64,000 nt of DNA from Desulfofustis sp. (GTDB taxonomy: Bacteria > Desulfobacterota > Desulfobulbia > Desulfobulbales > Desulfocapsaceae). Position 1 is the first letter of the stretch; the number at the start of each line of letters is the position of its first letter. The notes beneath the pieces are model-generated. The model searched no databases. It saw nothing but the letters and a program-made list of their open reading frames with translations, and was not told the origin of the DNA. The translations under genes and the position numbers were made by a program. The stretch spans positions 1 to 64,000 of the forward strand of contig JAJDNR010000144.1 of NCBI GenBank assembly GCA_022340565.1, written 5' to 3'. Below are positions 1-9,777 of the stretch, piece after piece.

Positions 1-2
1 TG

Positions 3-1010
3 CATAGTGCTGGTTTCTGGAGCACCGCCACGGACCGGGAGACAGAGCTTGCCTTCAATGGAGATCTGGCCATTGATCTCGATCGGGTCGCGTCGTTCAT
101 CAGGGCCTTCACCGAATTGGATCTCGAGATGGCCGGAAAATCGGAGCAGGCTTTTGCACTGGGCATAAAGGTGAACCCGGAGCAACGGCAGCAGTGGTGG
201 CAGCATACCGATTTCAGGGGGGCGTTTCAGGCAGATCTGATCAAGCTGATGGGAGTGGAACTTCGTTCACTGGAAGTTCCCGTCGAGTTGTCGGGCGGAT
301 ATGCACAGGCAGAAATATCAGGGAGTGCCAACCAGGGAGCGCTGCAGGTGAAGCCGCAGCTCGACCTGCGCAGCTCACCGGCGGTGCTGACCATTCCCGA
401 CAATTCGCTGGTCATCGACAAGATGCAGATTAGCCGGGACATGGCAAACCAGCTCCTTGGCCGAATCCACCCGATCTTCATGGGGGCCACCCAGATGAGC
501 GGTTCCGTCGATCTCAGTCTTGAACAGTTCCGTTGGCCGCTCGGCAAAGAACATCAAAATGATATCCAGTTCGCCGGAAATATCGATCTGCACGATGTCC
601 GGCTGGATTCATCGACGCTGCTCGGCGCCCTGCTCTCAGTCCTGCGCGTCGATGAGACAGGGCTCGACCTGAGCGGGCGGCAGATACAGTTCGCCTGCAA
701 AGACGGCCGCATAGCGACCAACCCGCTGCGCACCAATCTCAGTGACTCGGAACTCATCATCAGCGGCAGCCTGGGGCTGGATTCCACCGTTGATTACCTG
801 GTACAGGCCGAGGTCACGAAGCGGCTGGTCGGGGGAGATCTCTATGAGTTCCTGGAAGGCACGACGATCAATGTGCCAATCGGCGGAACCCTATCCGCCC
901 CCGACATCTCGGCGAAGACCGTTGAACGGGCGGTGACCGACCTGGTCAATCAGGCCGGCCAGAAAAAGCTGCAGGAAGCCGCCGGCAACCTGCTGAAACG
1001 TCTTTTCTAG
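3..1010 (+). CDS. AsmA/YhdP-like large envelope protein, C-terminal part (5' end outside window)
   Basis: Frame is open from base 3; translation rich in beta-type repeats (IDLHDVRLDSSTLLGALLSVLRVDETGLDLSGRQIQFACKDGRI...); ORF track lists only the internal Met at 117. Confidence 0.5.
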   Translation, partial: HSAGFWSTATDRETELAFNGDLAIDLDRVASFIRAFTELDLEMAGKSEQAFALGIKVNPEQRQQWWQHTDFRGAFQADLIKLMGVELRSLEVPVELSGGYAQAEISGSANQGALQVKPQLDLRSSPAVLTIPDNSLVIDKMQISRDMANQLLGRIHPIFMGATQMSGSVDLSLEQFRWPLGKEHQNDIQFAGNIDLHDVRLDSSTLLGALLSVLRVDETGLDLSGRQIQFACKDGRIATNPLRTNLSDSELIISGSLGLDSTVDYLVQAEVTKRLVGGDLYEFLEGTTINVPIGGTLSAPDISAKTVERAVTDLVNQAGQKKLQEAAGNLLKRLF

Positions 1011-1139
1011 ATGGATATGGCTGCCTTGAAAAATGAGAATTTTGGTTCGACATCAAGGCAGCCTTGCATCGACGAAAATACGGGGCGATAATCGTTAACC
1101 TGGGGTTGCCATGCTGTAACCGTGAAATAGTTTCAAGAG

Positions 1140-2141
1140 ATGAAAAAACGAAACCTCGGTAATGGCGGGACCATCGTTTCCGCGGTTGGAATCGGTGGTA
1201 TGTCGTTTTCAGACTTTTACGGCCCCGTCGATACCAAACAATCGCATGCAATTCTAGGCAAGGCCCTGGACCTCGGCATCGATCATGTCGATACCGCAAA
1301 CGTCTATGGCGCAGGCATTTCAGAAGAGCGTATCGGCTCGTTTCTGAAAGATCAAGGCGCCGGGAAACACGATCTGTTCAAGATCGCGACCAAAGCCGGT
1401 ATCCGGCGAGGCAGCGACGGCCGCAGATATTTCGACAACAGTTTTGAACACTTAAGATCGGAATTGGACAAGTCCTTAAAGCGTCTGGGAGTCGACCAGG
1501 TAGAACTCTTCTATATCCATCGCCGCGACCCCGATCGCCCGATCGAAGCGGTGACCGATAGCCTGGCTGAACTCGTCAAATCAGGGAAGATCAAACAGTT
1601 CGGTTTCTCCGAGATCGCCCCTTCGTCCCTGAAGCTGGCGGCGGCCATTCATCCAGTAGGTGCCGTGCAATCAGAATATTCGCTGTCCACCCGATTTCCG
1701 GAAATGGGTCTGGTTCAGAGAACCAGAGAATTCGGCGTTTCCCTGGTGGCTTTCAGTCCGGTAGGGCGCAGCCTGCTCACAGACAAACCGCATCCATTCG
1801 AACGATGCCAATCGATAGATTTTCTGAAGGCGAACCCGAGATTTCTGGAGCCAAATTACCGCCGTAACATCGCCGCCACGGACCGGTTTCGACGGCTCGC
1901 TCGGGAGATGGGATACACAGCTGCCTCGCTTGCCATCGCCTGGCTTTTACACCAGGGGGAGCATATTCTCCCCATTCCCGGCACGCGATCCGTCGCTCAT
2001 TTGCAAGAAGTGGCGATAGGCGCCGACATATCGCTCACTGAAAGCGATATGCAGGCAATCGAGACCTGCTTGCCGATTGGCTGGGCCCACGGCGATCGAT
2101 ATTCGCCGGATCAATGGATCGGACCGGAAAAGTACTGCTGA
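1140..2141 (+). CDS. Aldo/keto reductase
   Basis: AKR motifs: GIDHVDTANVYG, VELFYIHRRDP, SGKIKQFGFSEI, VQSEYSLSTR. Confidence 0.9.
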   Translation: MKKRNLGNGGTIVSAVGIGGMSFSDFYGPVDTKQSHAILGKALDLGIDHVDTANVYGAGISEERIGSFLKDQGAGKHDLFKIATKAGIRRGSDGRRYFDNSFEHLRSELDKSLKRLGVDQVELFYIHRRDPDRPIEAVTDSLAELVKSGKIKQFGFSEIAPSSLKLAAAIHPVGAVQSEYSLSTRFPEMGLVQRTREFGVSLVAFSPVGRSLLTDKPHPFERCQSIDFLKANPRFLEPNYRRNIAATDRFRRLAREMGYTAASLAIAWLLHQGEHILPIPGTRSVAHLQEVAIGADISLTESDMQAIETCLPIGWAHGDRYSPDQWIGPEKYC

Positions 2142-2267
2142 TTGGGCATCGACTGCAACTCCGTGACAGGAGTATCTCCCGGCAGGAGACCGGTGAGAGG
2201 CTGATCGATATCCCTTCAGCACTCATTGGCACGGCAGAATAAAGGGCGTATACCGATTTAAAGCGAC

Positions 2268-3155
2268 ATGACTGATCTGGAGGGCCTGAACATGGAATCA
2301 CAACACATCGGATTTCTGCACCCCGGAGCAATGGGTGTGTTTCTCGCGGCAACAGCCCGCATTGCCGGTCACAGTGCCTGCTGGGCATCGGCGGGCCGAA
2401 GCGAACACACCCGTGCCCGGGCGGAAAAACACCAGCTGGTCGAGGTTCGAACCGTTGAGGAATTATGCAGCAGGTGTTCCGTCATCATAAGCGTATGCCC
2501 TCCCCACGCAGCCTCAGAGGTTGCTCAGAAAGTCCTGGCATGCTCATTTGACGGCGTCTACGCCGATGTCAACGCCATTTCTCCACAGCGGGTGAAAGAG
2601 ATCGGCGCAAATATGCTCGATGGGGGTGTGGATTTCGTCGACGGTGGGATCATCGGCCTGCCGGGCTGGGAGACGGAGCGTACCTGGCTCTATCTATCAG
2701 GCCCCAGGGCAAAGACCGTGGCCGATTGTTTTTCAGGGGGACAGCTTGAGGTGCAGATCCTCGGTGACGAGATTGGCAGGGCCTCTGCATTAAAGATGTG
2801 TTACGCAGCGAACACCAAGGGAACAACAGCGCTTCTGTGCGCTGTCCTGGCCGTGGCAGAACAGATGGGTGTGCGAGAAGATCTGCAAAGGCAATGGACT
2901 CAAAGCGGGTCGGACTTCGCGCGAAAGACCATCGGCAGAGTAACCGGTGTTACCGCAAAGGCCTGGCGTTTTTCAGGGGAAATGGATGAGATCGCTGCAA
3001 CATTTGAAAAAGCGGGGCTCCCCGCTGGGTTCCATGTCGCCGCATCTGATATCTACCAGCGTCTTGCACGGTTTAAAGGCTCCACGCCATTACCTCCAAT
3101 AGCGGAGGTCCTCGCCGCACTTCTCGAGCCTGGCACGGCGAGCCGCTCCAGCTAG
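2268..3155 (+). CDS. NAD(P)-dependent oxidoreductase, 6-phosphogluconate/3-hydroxyisobutyrate dehydrogenase-like with DUF1932-type C-terminus
   Basis: N-terminal GFLHPGAMG Rossmann motif, ADVNAISP; ALKMCYAANTKGTTALL C-terminal domain; start may be 2292. Confidence 0.75.
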   Translation: MTDLEGLNMESQHIGFLHPGAMGVFLAATARIAGHSACWASAGRSEHTRARAEKHQLVEVRTVEELCSRCSVIISVCPPHAASEVAQKVLACSFDGVYADVNAISPQRVKEIGANMLDGGVDFVDGGIIGLPGWETERTWLYLSGPRAKTVADCFSGGQLEVQILGDEIGRASALKMCYAANTKGTTALLCAVLAVAEQMGVREDLQRQWTQSGSDFARKTIGRVTGVTAKAWRFSGEMDEIAATFEKAGLPAGFHVAASDIYQRLARFKGSTPLPPIAEVLAALLEPGTASRSS

Positions 3156-3334
3156 AACGGGACGTGTTTGTACAGGGTACGCCGAGTTGATTGCCTGCTC
3201 CGGTCTTCTCTTCCCGCTCCGGCCGGGGCGATTGCCCGATTCACGGATATCCCTGCGATTTTGAGGCGCCAAGCAGGGAGTGAGCAGCATTATTGTTTGA
3301 GTATCCTAAGATCTTTATGCAGGGAGGAGATGAC

Positions 3335-4402
3335 ATGATCATGTCCATAGACGATAAGATCGAGAAACACCGGCAATACTGGAATCGAGAAGATACCGGG
3401 AGACCGCTCGTATCGGTTACCATTGCCGGCGACTTCTTCTTCAGCCGGCACTACGGCGGTGCCCGGGATCTGCTTGAACCCGGAAAACGAATCACACCCG
3501 ATATGCTCGATGTGTCGTCTTTCATGGCCGACTATGAGCGAATGTACCGCGAATCCCTGCTGATAGAACAGGACGGGTTCTGGGTCGGAACCCCCTATAC
3601 CGGAATCCCCTGGATGGAAGCAATGCTCGGGTGCGAAGTCGTGGCCATGGAAGCCAGCTTTGTTTCCAAACCGACGGGAGCAACCATTGACAATCTGGAG
3701 CCAATAGAACTGGATCCGGGTAATGCGTGGCTGGCAAAATACCTGGAATTTAGCAGCCGGCTCGTCGACTTTTCCGGCGGCAGGTTTCCGGTCGGCATGC
3801 CCATTATGAGAGGACCCTCGGACATGCTGGGGGCTCTCCTGGGACAGCAGGAACTGGTGCTGGCGCTGATGATGCACCCCGAGAAATCCGCCCGGGCTCT
3901 GCGCGATCTCACCGAATGCTTCATGATGGTGATACGGGCCCAGGAGGATATCTGCAGGGATTTTCACGGTGGCCGGTCCCTGGGCTTCTATAACGTCTGG
4001 GCCCCTGGGAGGTGTATCTGGTATCAGGAGGATTTATCGGCGCTGCTGTCTCCCTCGCTTTTCAACCAGATGCTGCGCCCCTGCGGTGAGCGTATCTGCA
4101 GAGATTACGATTACACGGCCATTCACCTGCATCCATCGTCATTTTTTATGGTCGATGCCTTGCTGGAGATGGAGCAGCTCAAAGCCATCGAGATCAATAA
4201 GGACATCGGCGGGCCAACCATCGATGAAACGATCGGTTTGTTCAACAGGATCGTTGAAACAAAGAATATCATCATCTGGGGCGCCCTGGACGAGCACGAC
4301 CTGGAGTGCATAAAAAGCGAGCTGCCTTCCAAAGGGGTGTATATTCACCTCATCGCAGAAAGCGTTGAGCGGGCCAACCGGTTGATCGCCTGTCTCCGTT
4401 GA
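3335..4402 (+). CDS. Uroporphyrinogen decarboxylase (URO-D) superfamily protein, not HemE
   Basis: URO-D/corrinoid methyltransferase-like layout (FWVGTPYTGIPWMEAMLGCEV, HLHPSSFFMVDALLEMEQLKAIEINKDIGGPTIDE); RBS ggaggag upstream of 3335. Confidence 0.6.
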   Translation: MIMSIDDKIEKHRQYWNREDTGRPLVSVTIAGDFFFSRHYGGARDLLEPGKRITPDMLDVSSFMADYERMYRESLLIEQDGFWVGTPYTGIPWMEAMLGCEVVAMEASFVSKPTGATIDNLEPIELDPGNAWLAKYLEFSSRLVDFSGGRFPVGMPIMRGPSDMLGALLGQQELVLALMMHPEKSARALRDLTECFMMVIRAQEDICRDFHGGRSLGFYNVWAPGRCIWYQEDLSALLSPSLFNQMLRPCGERICRDYDYTAIHLHPSSFFMVDALLEMEQLKAIEINKDIGGPTIDETIGLFNRIVETKNIIIWGALDEHDLECIKSELPSKGVYIHLIAESVERANRLIACLR

Positions 4403-4500
4403 AACGCTGATCCTGCAGCAGGTCCTCTATTCTCAATCGATAGCCCTGCCGGCAGGTGACCGGCAGCCCCTCAGTATATTGTGGATCCGTTGTTTCTTGA

Positions 4501-4812
4501 GGTGCCGGCAGCCGTGTCCTCGGCCGCGGCATCATTGACGGAGCCGAGTGTGAACATCTCGCCTTTCGCACCTTCGATACCGACTGGCAGCTCCGGGTCC
4601 GCGCCGGGGATCAGCCGATTCCCTGCAAAATGGTGGTCACCAGCAAAACCATCGCCGGCGCTCCCCAGTATACCCTGCGCATCAAGAGCTGGGAGGGAGT
4701 GGAAACGGTTGACCCGGGACTCTTCAGGTTCGACCCGCCGGCAGGATCAAAGGAACTGACTCCTGACAGTCTTATCACGTTTGATGAATTGCCCCCTCAA
4801 TCAGAAAATTAG
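4501..4812 (+). pseudogene. C-terminal remnant of a DUF2092-like periplasmic protein
   Basis: Frame 1 reads GAGSRVLGRGIIDGAECEHLAFRTFDTDWQLRVRAGDQPIPCKMVVTSKTIAGAPQYTLRIKSWEG...PDSLITFDELPPQSEN*; in-frame TGA at 4498-4500 and no start until the internal Met at 4630. Confidence 0.6.
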
Positions 4813-4822
4813 GAGTGTGATA

Positions 4823-5053
4823 ATGAAGGTTGTTGCGGCTTTATTTCTTGCGGTCACGGTTATCTTCACGGTCATAGCGGTAGACGACCAGTTCTTCTCG
4901 TCATCGGGGAACACCCTGATCTCCTCGGCCGAGGCCATTGTCGGCCGGCCGATGACGCCGATCAGTTACGCAGGCGTGGCCAGGCGATCTCCGGTCGGCG
5001 TTGGCCGGGTTGGCAATCGCGGCGGCCCGGTGAACCGGGTTGGAAGGTGGTAG
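4823..5053 (+). CDS. Small secreted hypothetical protein (signal peptide then GRPMTPISYAGVARR)
   Basis: MKVVAALFLAVTVIFTVIAV signal-like N-terminus; RBS aggagtg; immediately follows the DUF2092-like remnant. Confidence 0.6.
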   Translation: MKVVAALFLAVTVIFTVIAVDDQFFSSSGNTLISSAEAIVGRPMTPISYAGVARRSPVGVGRVGNRGGPVNRVGRW

Positions 5054-5344
5054 GCGCCGCACCCGCTGGTAGATCGACTTGCCCGAAAGGTGGAAATGTT
5101 GCCTTTCCAACATTGATGTGAAAACGTGCAAGCCGCAGCACTGACGTCTGCGCAACAATACCAAACAATATCCTGATATGATTTGTTGTTTTTACTCTCC
5201 TGTTGTATTTTCATGAATGTCAGGTTAATTGCTTTCAAATTGGATTACCCTATCGGTATCCGCCTGTATTGATCGCATGAACGCTCGCCTCGACTGAAAC
5301 GGTGTGGGCGAGCGGCTATCTGCCTTTCCTGTGGAGGACCGCCT

Positions 5345-6421
5345 ATGAGACCGGCCCAGTTTTTGTTCATGGCCTTCAGCCTCTTCTTTTTCGGGTGTTC
5401 ATCAATAGGTCCGGGTACCGTTCACCACGACCGGTTCGACTACAACAATGCCCTATCGGTTTCCTGGAAGGAACAGACACTGCTCAATATCGTCAGGCTT
5501 CGCTATGGAGACATGCCGATCTTTCTCGAAGTGGCCTCGATAGTCAGCGGCTACAGCCTGGAAGGGACGGTCAACCTCACCGGCAATGTGTCTTCGGAAG
5601 ATACCGTCCAGGGAGACTATCTATCCCTGGGCACGGGCGGCAAGTTCACTGACCGGCCAACGATCACCTATGCACCGATCAAGGGTGACAAATTTCATAA
5701 GAACTTCATGACCCCGGTACCGCCCAAACTGATCCTCTTCCTCATCGAGTCGGGCTGGCCTACGGAAATCGTTCTGCGGCTGACCATTGACTCGGTGAAC
5801 GGGCTGCGGGGGAGAAGCGTGTTCATGATCAATCCCCGGCAGGGCAACCAGGATTTCTACCGCGTTCTTCACTTGATTTCCCAAATTCAGGAATCCGGCA
5901 CCATGGCGTTTCGGATCATCAAGGGAGAAAACAGCCAGGAGATGACCGTCATATTCTTCTACAAGGACGATATGCCGGAAGAAATCATCGGGAGCAGGAA
6001 AGAGCTTGCCCGCCTGCTCGAAATAGATGAGCAGCTCGACCAGATCGCCGTTACCTATGGATTGCTGCCCAAGTCAAAGAATGAGCTGGCCCTCATGACC
6101 CGCTCGATGCTGCAGATGCTGATTGCCCTGTCGACCACCATCGAGGTTCCCGAATCCCATGTGACAGAGCACCTGACCTATCCGATCAGATATCAGCCGG
6201 GCGAGGAAGAGGCAAAGCTTGGGAAATTGATGCGCATCCACAGCTCCACGGAGCAGCCGGACCGGGCCTTTGTATCGGTGAAGCATCTTGATCACTGGTT
6301 CTGGATCGACGAGAGCGATTTTGCTTCGAAACGGACCCTGAGTTTCGTCATGCTGCTCTTCTCGATGATGGAGGGCGGCGAATCGGAAGGGCTGCCTCTG
6401 GTGACGATACCTGCCGGATAA
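5345..6421 (+). CDS. Hypothetical lipoprotein
   Basis: Signal peptide with lipobox LFFFGCSS; RBS gtggagg; 358 aa, no catalytic family recognised. Confidence 0.65.
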   Translation: MRPAQFLFMAFSLFFFGCSSIGPGTVHHDRFDYNNALSVSWKEQTLLNIVRLRYGDMPIFLEVASIVSGYSLEGTVNLTGNVSSEDTVQGDYLSLGTGGKFTDRPTITYAPIKGDKFHKNFMTPVPPKLILFLIESGWPTEIVLRLTIDSVNGLRGRSVFMINPRQGNQDFYRVLHLISQIQESGTMAFRIIKGENSQEMTVIFFYKDDMPEEIIGSRKELARLLEIDEQLDQIAVTYGLLPKSKNELALMTRSMLQMLIALSTTIEVPESHVTEHLTYPIRYQPGEEEAKLGKLMRIHSSTEQPDRAFVSVKHLDHWFWIDESDFASKRTLSFVMLLFSMMEGGESEGLPLVTIPAG

Positions 6422-6493
6422 GTCGCTCTGGCAGTGACGAGTTCTGCAGAAAGCCTCCCCCCCCAAAAAGCTCGATCCGGGCTCAGACCATGA

Positions 6494-6643
6494 CCGGGTG
6501 CGAGCTCTAACCGTGTCCCCAACCCGGAGCAGGTCGAATCCATCTGCATAAACGGCAGGGAAGCCGGCTTCGGGCATGCCCTTGCCGAAGGCGACAAAGT
6601 CTCGTTTTTCCGGTCTATCGGCGGCGGGCAGGTTGTCTATTGA
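6494..6643 (+). pseudogene. MoaD/ThiS-like C-terminal remnant
   Basis: Frame 2 reads ...EQVESICINGREAGFGHALAEGDKVSFFRSIGGGQVVY*, resembling the MoaD/ThiS pattern (INGr...L.dGD.V.ff..vgGG); no start codon or N-terminal half. Confidence 0.45.
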
Positions 6644-6880
6644 TCAAGATTCAAATATCTTATTAAGATCCGGGAAACGCAGTGGCGCCGTGTTTCAGCC
6701 TGCGGCTCTGCGGCCTGTTCGCCGTAACGGTGAGCATTGCTCCGGGATACGGCAGCTTCGCTGCCTACGCCTCCGGCCGTATGGTTACCTGGTGGCGGCA
6801 ATCCTTTTCCGGTCTGATTGAACCTCCTTCCCAGGTTTGCCGTTCGGCACTGTTGCACATGTTCCCATCAAAGAAAACAG

Positions 6881-6908
6881 TTGACATCTTGATCCTATAG
6901 AATAATAC
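6881..6908 (+). promoter_or_regulatory. Predicted sigma70 promoter TTGACA-N16-TAATAC
   Basis: TTGACA 6881-6886, TAATAC 6903-6908. Confidence 0.6.
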
Positions 6909-6912
6909 ATTG

Positions 6913-6948
6913 AATCATATATGATTTACTGAGGTATCCTATATGATT
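6913..6948. promoter_or_regulatory. Tandem palindromic operators, probably for the adjacent GntR regulator
   Basis: Perfect palindrome AATCATATATGATT (6913-6926) and imperfect copy TATCCTATATGATT (6935-6948), 22 bp centre to centre. Confidence 0.6.
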
Positions 6949-6971
6949 TTTGCAGGCGGGGAATCTGACGC

Positions 6972-7676
6972 GTGAAGCCCAAGGGCAAAACCAAAAATCT
7001 CGTTGTATACGAGAAGCTTCGGCAGGGGATCATCAAGGGAACTATACGGCCCGGCCAGAAGCTGGTGATGGCGACCCTGGCCCGGAAGTACAACACCAGT
7101 GAAACCCCCATCCGGGAAGCGATCAGAAGACTGGAGAGCGACGGGTATGTGATTTTCACCCCTCATTCCGGGGCGGTCGTCACCGAAATCAACCGCCAGG
7201 AACTCTCGGAAATCTATGCAATCCGAATCTCCCTCGAGGCCCTGGCGACCAGGCTCGCGGTTCCCTTCATCGACCATGACGACCTGAAGTGGCTGAACAG
7301 GAAAAACGGTGAGATGCGGGCGGCGTTCGACAAGAACCAGTACGAACAGCTCGCCAGGCTCAACAAGGCCTTTCATCTGCGAATCTACAAGGCTGCGCCG
7401 TATCCCCGTCTGTACAAGATGATTTCCGATCTCTGGGACGCATTCGAGCGCTGGCCGTCCATCTTTACCTTCATACCTGAACGGGCCGCCTCGGCTATCA
7501 GGGAGCATGAACAGATTATCCAGGCGCTGGAAACAGCGGATGTGGACCGTGCCGACGATCTGATGAAAGAGCAGAAGAAGAGAAGCCTCGAGGCGCTGCA
7601 GCAATACATGGTGCAGAGAAGCACCGGTTCGCCGGAGATGCTGGAGGAGATCTGGCGTAAGCAGGCACAAAACTGA
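6972..7676 (+). CDS. GntR family (FCD/FadR-type) transcriptional regulator
   Basis: wHTH ETPIREAIRRLESDGYV plus helical FCD domain; GTG start. Confidence 0.9.
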   Translation: MKPKGKTKNLVVYEKLRQGIIKGTIRPGQKLVMATLARKYNTSETPIREAIRRLESDGYVIFTPHSGAVVTEINRQELSEIYAIRISLEALATRLAVPFIDHDDLKWLNRKNGEMRAAFDKNQYEQLARLNKAFHLRIYKAAPYPRLYKMISDLWDAFERWPSIFTFIPERAASAIREHEQIIQALETADVDRADDLMKEQKKRSLEALQQYMVQRSTGSPEMLEEIWRKQAQN

Positions 7677-7718
7677 AGAGCGAAATCCGCCGGACAACGA
7701 TAAGGAGGAAGACAGCAC

Positions 7719-8498
7719 ATGGATCTGGGAATAGCAGGAAAAAAGGGAATAGTCGGCGGAGCGAGCTCAGGCCTGGGCAAGGCATGTGCGATGGCCCTCG
7801 CCCGTGAAGGGGTCGAACTCACCATCGTGGCCCGCACCGAGGCCAATATCGTCGCCGCCGCACAGGAGATCAGTTCGAAAACCGGGGTAAGGGTGATCCC
7901 CGTGGCCGCAGACATCAACAGTGACGAAGGACGTGCCGCAACGCTTGCGGCCTGTCCGCAGCCGGACATCATCGTCAATAATTCCGGCGGCCCGCCCACC
8001 GGTAATTTTCGTGACTGGGACCGCGCCGCCTGGCTCGACGCGATCAACAACAACATGCTGGGCGCCATATTCATGATCAAAGACACCGTGGACGGCATGA
8101 TCGACAGAAAATTCGGGCGAATCGTCAATATCACCTCCAGTGCGGTCAAGGCCCCGATATCCATACTGGGACTGTCGAACAGCGCCAGGGCCGGCCTCAC
8201 CGGTTTTGTCGCCGGGACCTCCCGTGAGGTTGCCAAGCATAATGTGACAATCAACAACCTGCTGCCCGGCGACTTCGAAACCGAACGGCATACCTCCAAC
8301 ACCAAGGCCATGGCCAAGGTGCAGGGCCGGACCTACGAGGAGATGAAAGCCATCAGGACCGCGGCGGTGGCGGCGGGGCGGTTCGGCGATCCGGCAGAGC
8401 TCGCCGACCTCTGCGCGTATCTGTGCAGCGTGCAGGCCGGCTTTATTACCGGTCAGAATATGCTGATCGATGGCGGCAAGTATCCTGGGACTTTTTAA
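7719..8498 (+). CDS. SDR family oxidoreductase
   Basis: GGASSGLGKACA, NNSGG, C-terminal GQNMLIDGGKYPG; RBS aaggagg. Confidence 0.85.
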   Translation: MDLGIAGKKGIVGGASSGLGKACAMALAREGVELTIVARTEANIVAAAQEISSKTGVRVIPVAADINSDEGRAATLAACPQPDIIVNNSGGPPTGNFRDWDRAAWLDAINNNMLGAIFMIKDTVDGMIDRKFGRIVNITSSAVKAPISILGLSNSARAGLTGFVAGTSREVAKHNVTINNLLPGDFETERHTSNTKAMAKVQGRTYEEMKAIRTAAVAAGRFGDPAELADLCAYLCSVQAGFITGQNMLIDGGKYPGTF

Positions 8499-8684
8499 TG
8501 CGTGACAGGAGTCTTCAGGGCTTCAGGTATCGATGTTGTCTATCTGTCTGTTCGATATCTGAAGCGATCCGCAAACAAGCAGAAATCAGACAGAAGGAGG
8601 ACAGGTACAACCGCAGTGCAAGAGCCCTTCCCAGCCAATGGTAGAAGGGACCCCAAAATTCCTAACTCAGTGGGAGGAGACGAA

Positions 8685-9674
8685 ATGAGAGATCGTGTAA
8701 AAAAAATGACAATCGTGTTGACGGCTTTGCTGGCAGTTCTGTGCGTTGGTATCCAGGCTCAGGCTGCCGGTAAGGTGAGAATCGCCCTGGGCGATGTTGC
8801 TTCGGTCGAGACCCTGTGCTTTCTCGTGGCTCTCGATCGTGCCAAGGATCGCGGACTGGACTATGAGCTGACGGCGTTTGCCCAGGAGCAGCTTGCAATC
8901 CAGGCACTGATGGGCGGGCAGATGGATATCGCGGTGGGAACACCGTACGCGATTATCCAGAAAAGCAAGGTGCCGATCCGCAACTTTTTCCAGTTGAGCA
9001 GACTGGTCTTTTTCCCCGTGGTCGCCAATAAATACAAAACCTGGAAGGATCTCGACGGTGAACCGTTCACCTTTCATGCCCGGGGAACGGGAACCGAGGC
9101 GATCGGCGACATCATCATCAAGCGCGAGGGGATAACCCTGGGCCAGCGCAGTTACGTTCCCGGCTCCGAGAACCGAATTATCGCCATGATGAAAGGCCAG
9201 ATCGATGCGACGATTGTCGACCTGTCGAACAAGAACATCCTGATGGAAAAAGCCGGTGACCGGTTTCACGTCCTGCCCGGAGTCGATGATCCGGCAAGCG
9301 ACGAAGTCCTCTTCGCCGAGATCGGCTGGCTGAAGGAAAACAAGGAAAGCGTGGCGATCCTGGTCGAAGAACTGCTCAGGACCTGGCAGGAGATGACCGC
9401 GGATCCGACCATCATAGACAAAGAGCGCAAAGCCAGAAATCTGTTGTCCGATCTGCCCAAGGAACTGCTCGATGGTGTTGATGCCTATTACAAGGAAGCA
9501 GTCGACGGCGGCCTTTACGATCCCAATGGTGGCGGCGTGGAAGCGGCCAAGGCCGATTTTGATTTCTACGTTGCGGCCGGCCAGATGGAAGGACCCGCTT
9601 CCGAGCTCAAAGTCGAGGACTATTGGTACCTGGAACCGCTCGATGCGGCAAAAGCCAAACTGGGCGTTAAGTAA
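8685..9674 (+). CDS. ABC transporter substrate-binding protein, NMT1/SsuA-like
   Basis: Signal peptide from MRDRVKKMTIVLTALLAVLCVGIQAQA; upstream of matching permease and ATPase; RBS gggaggag. Confidence 0.8.
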   Translation: MRDRVKKMTIVLTALLAVLCVGIQAQAAGKVRIALGDVASVETLCFLVALDRAKDRGLDYELTAFAQEQLAIQALMGGQMDIAVGTPYAIIQKSKVPIRNFFQLSRLVFFPVVANKYKTWKDLDGEPFTFHARGTGTEAIGDIIIKREGITLGQRSYVPGSENRIIAMMKGQIDATIVDLSNKNILMEKAGDRFHVLPGVDDPASDEVLFAEIGWLKENKESVAILVEELLRTWQEMTADPTIIDKERKARNLLSDLPKELLDGVDAYYKEAVDGGLYDPNGGGVEAAKADFDFYVAAGQMEGPASELKVEDYWYLEPLDAAKAKLGVK

Positions 9675-9696
9675 CTTAAAGAAAACTCGATAAAAC

Positions 9697-9737
9697 CTGG
9701 CCGCCGGGCGACGATCTGCGCGTTGCCCGGCGGCCAG
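9697..9737 (+). repeat. Intercistronic stem-loop after the substrate-binding-protein gene
   Basis: CTGGCCGCCGGGC ... GCCCGGCGGCCAG, 13-bp perfect arms. Confidence 0.85.
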
Positions 9738-9777
9738 ATCATGAGTTCGGGTATATAAAGCGCTTGAGGGAGTATTC

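Noticed and set aside
5282-5314. Inverted repeat CGCTCGCC...GGCGAGCG upstream of the lipoprotein
   Set aside because: 8-bp stem with long loop in GC-rich DNA; could be chance, function not supportable
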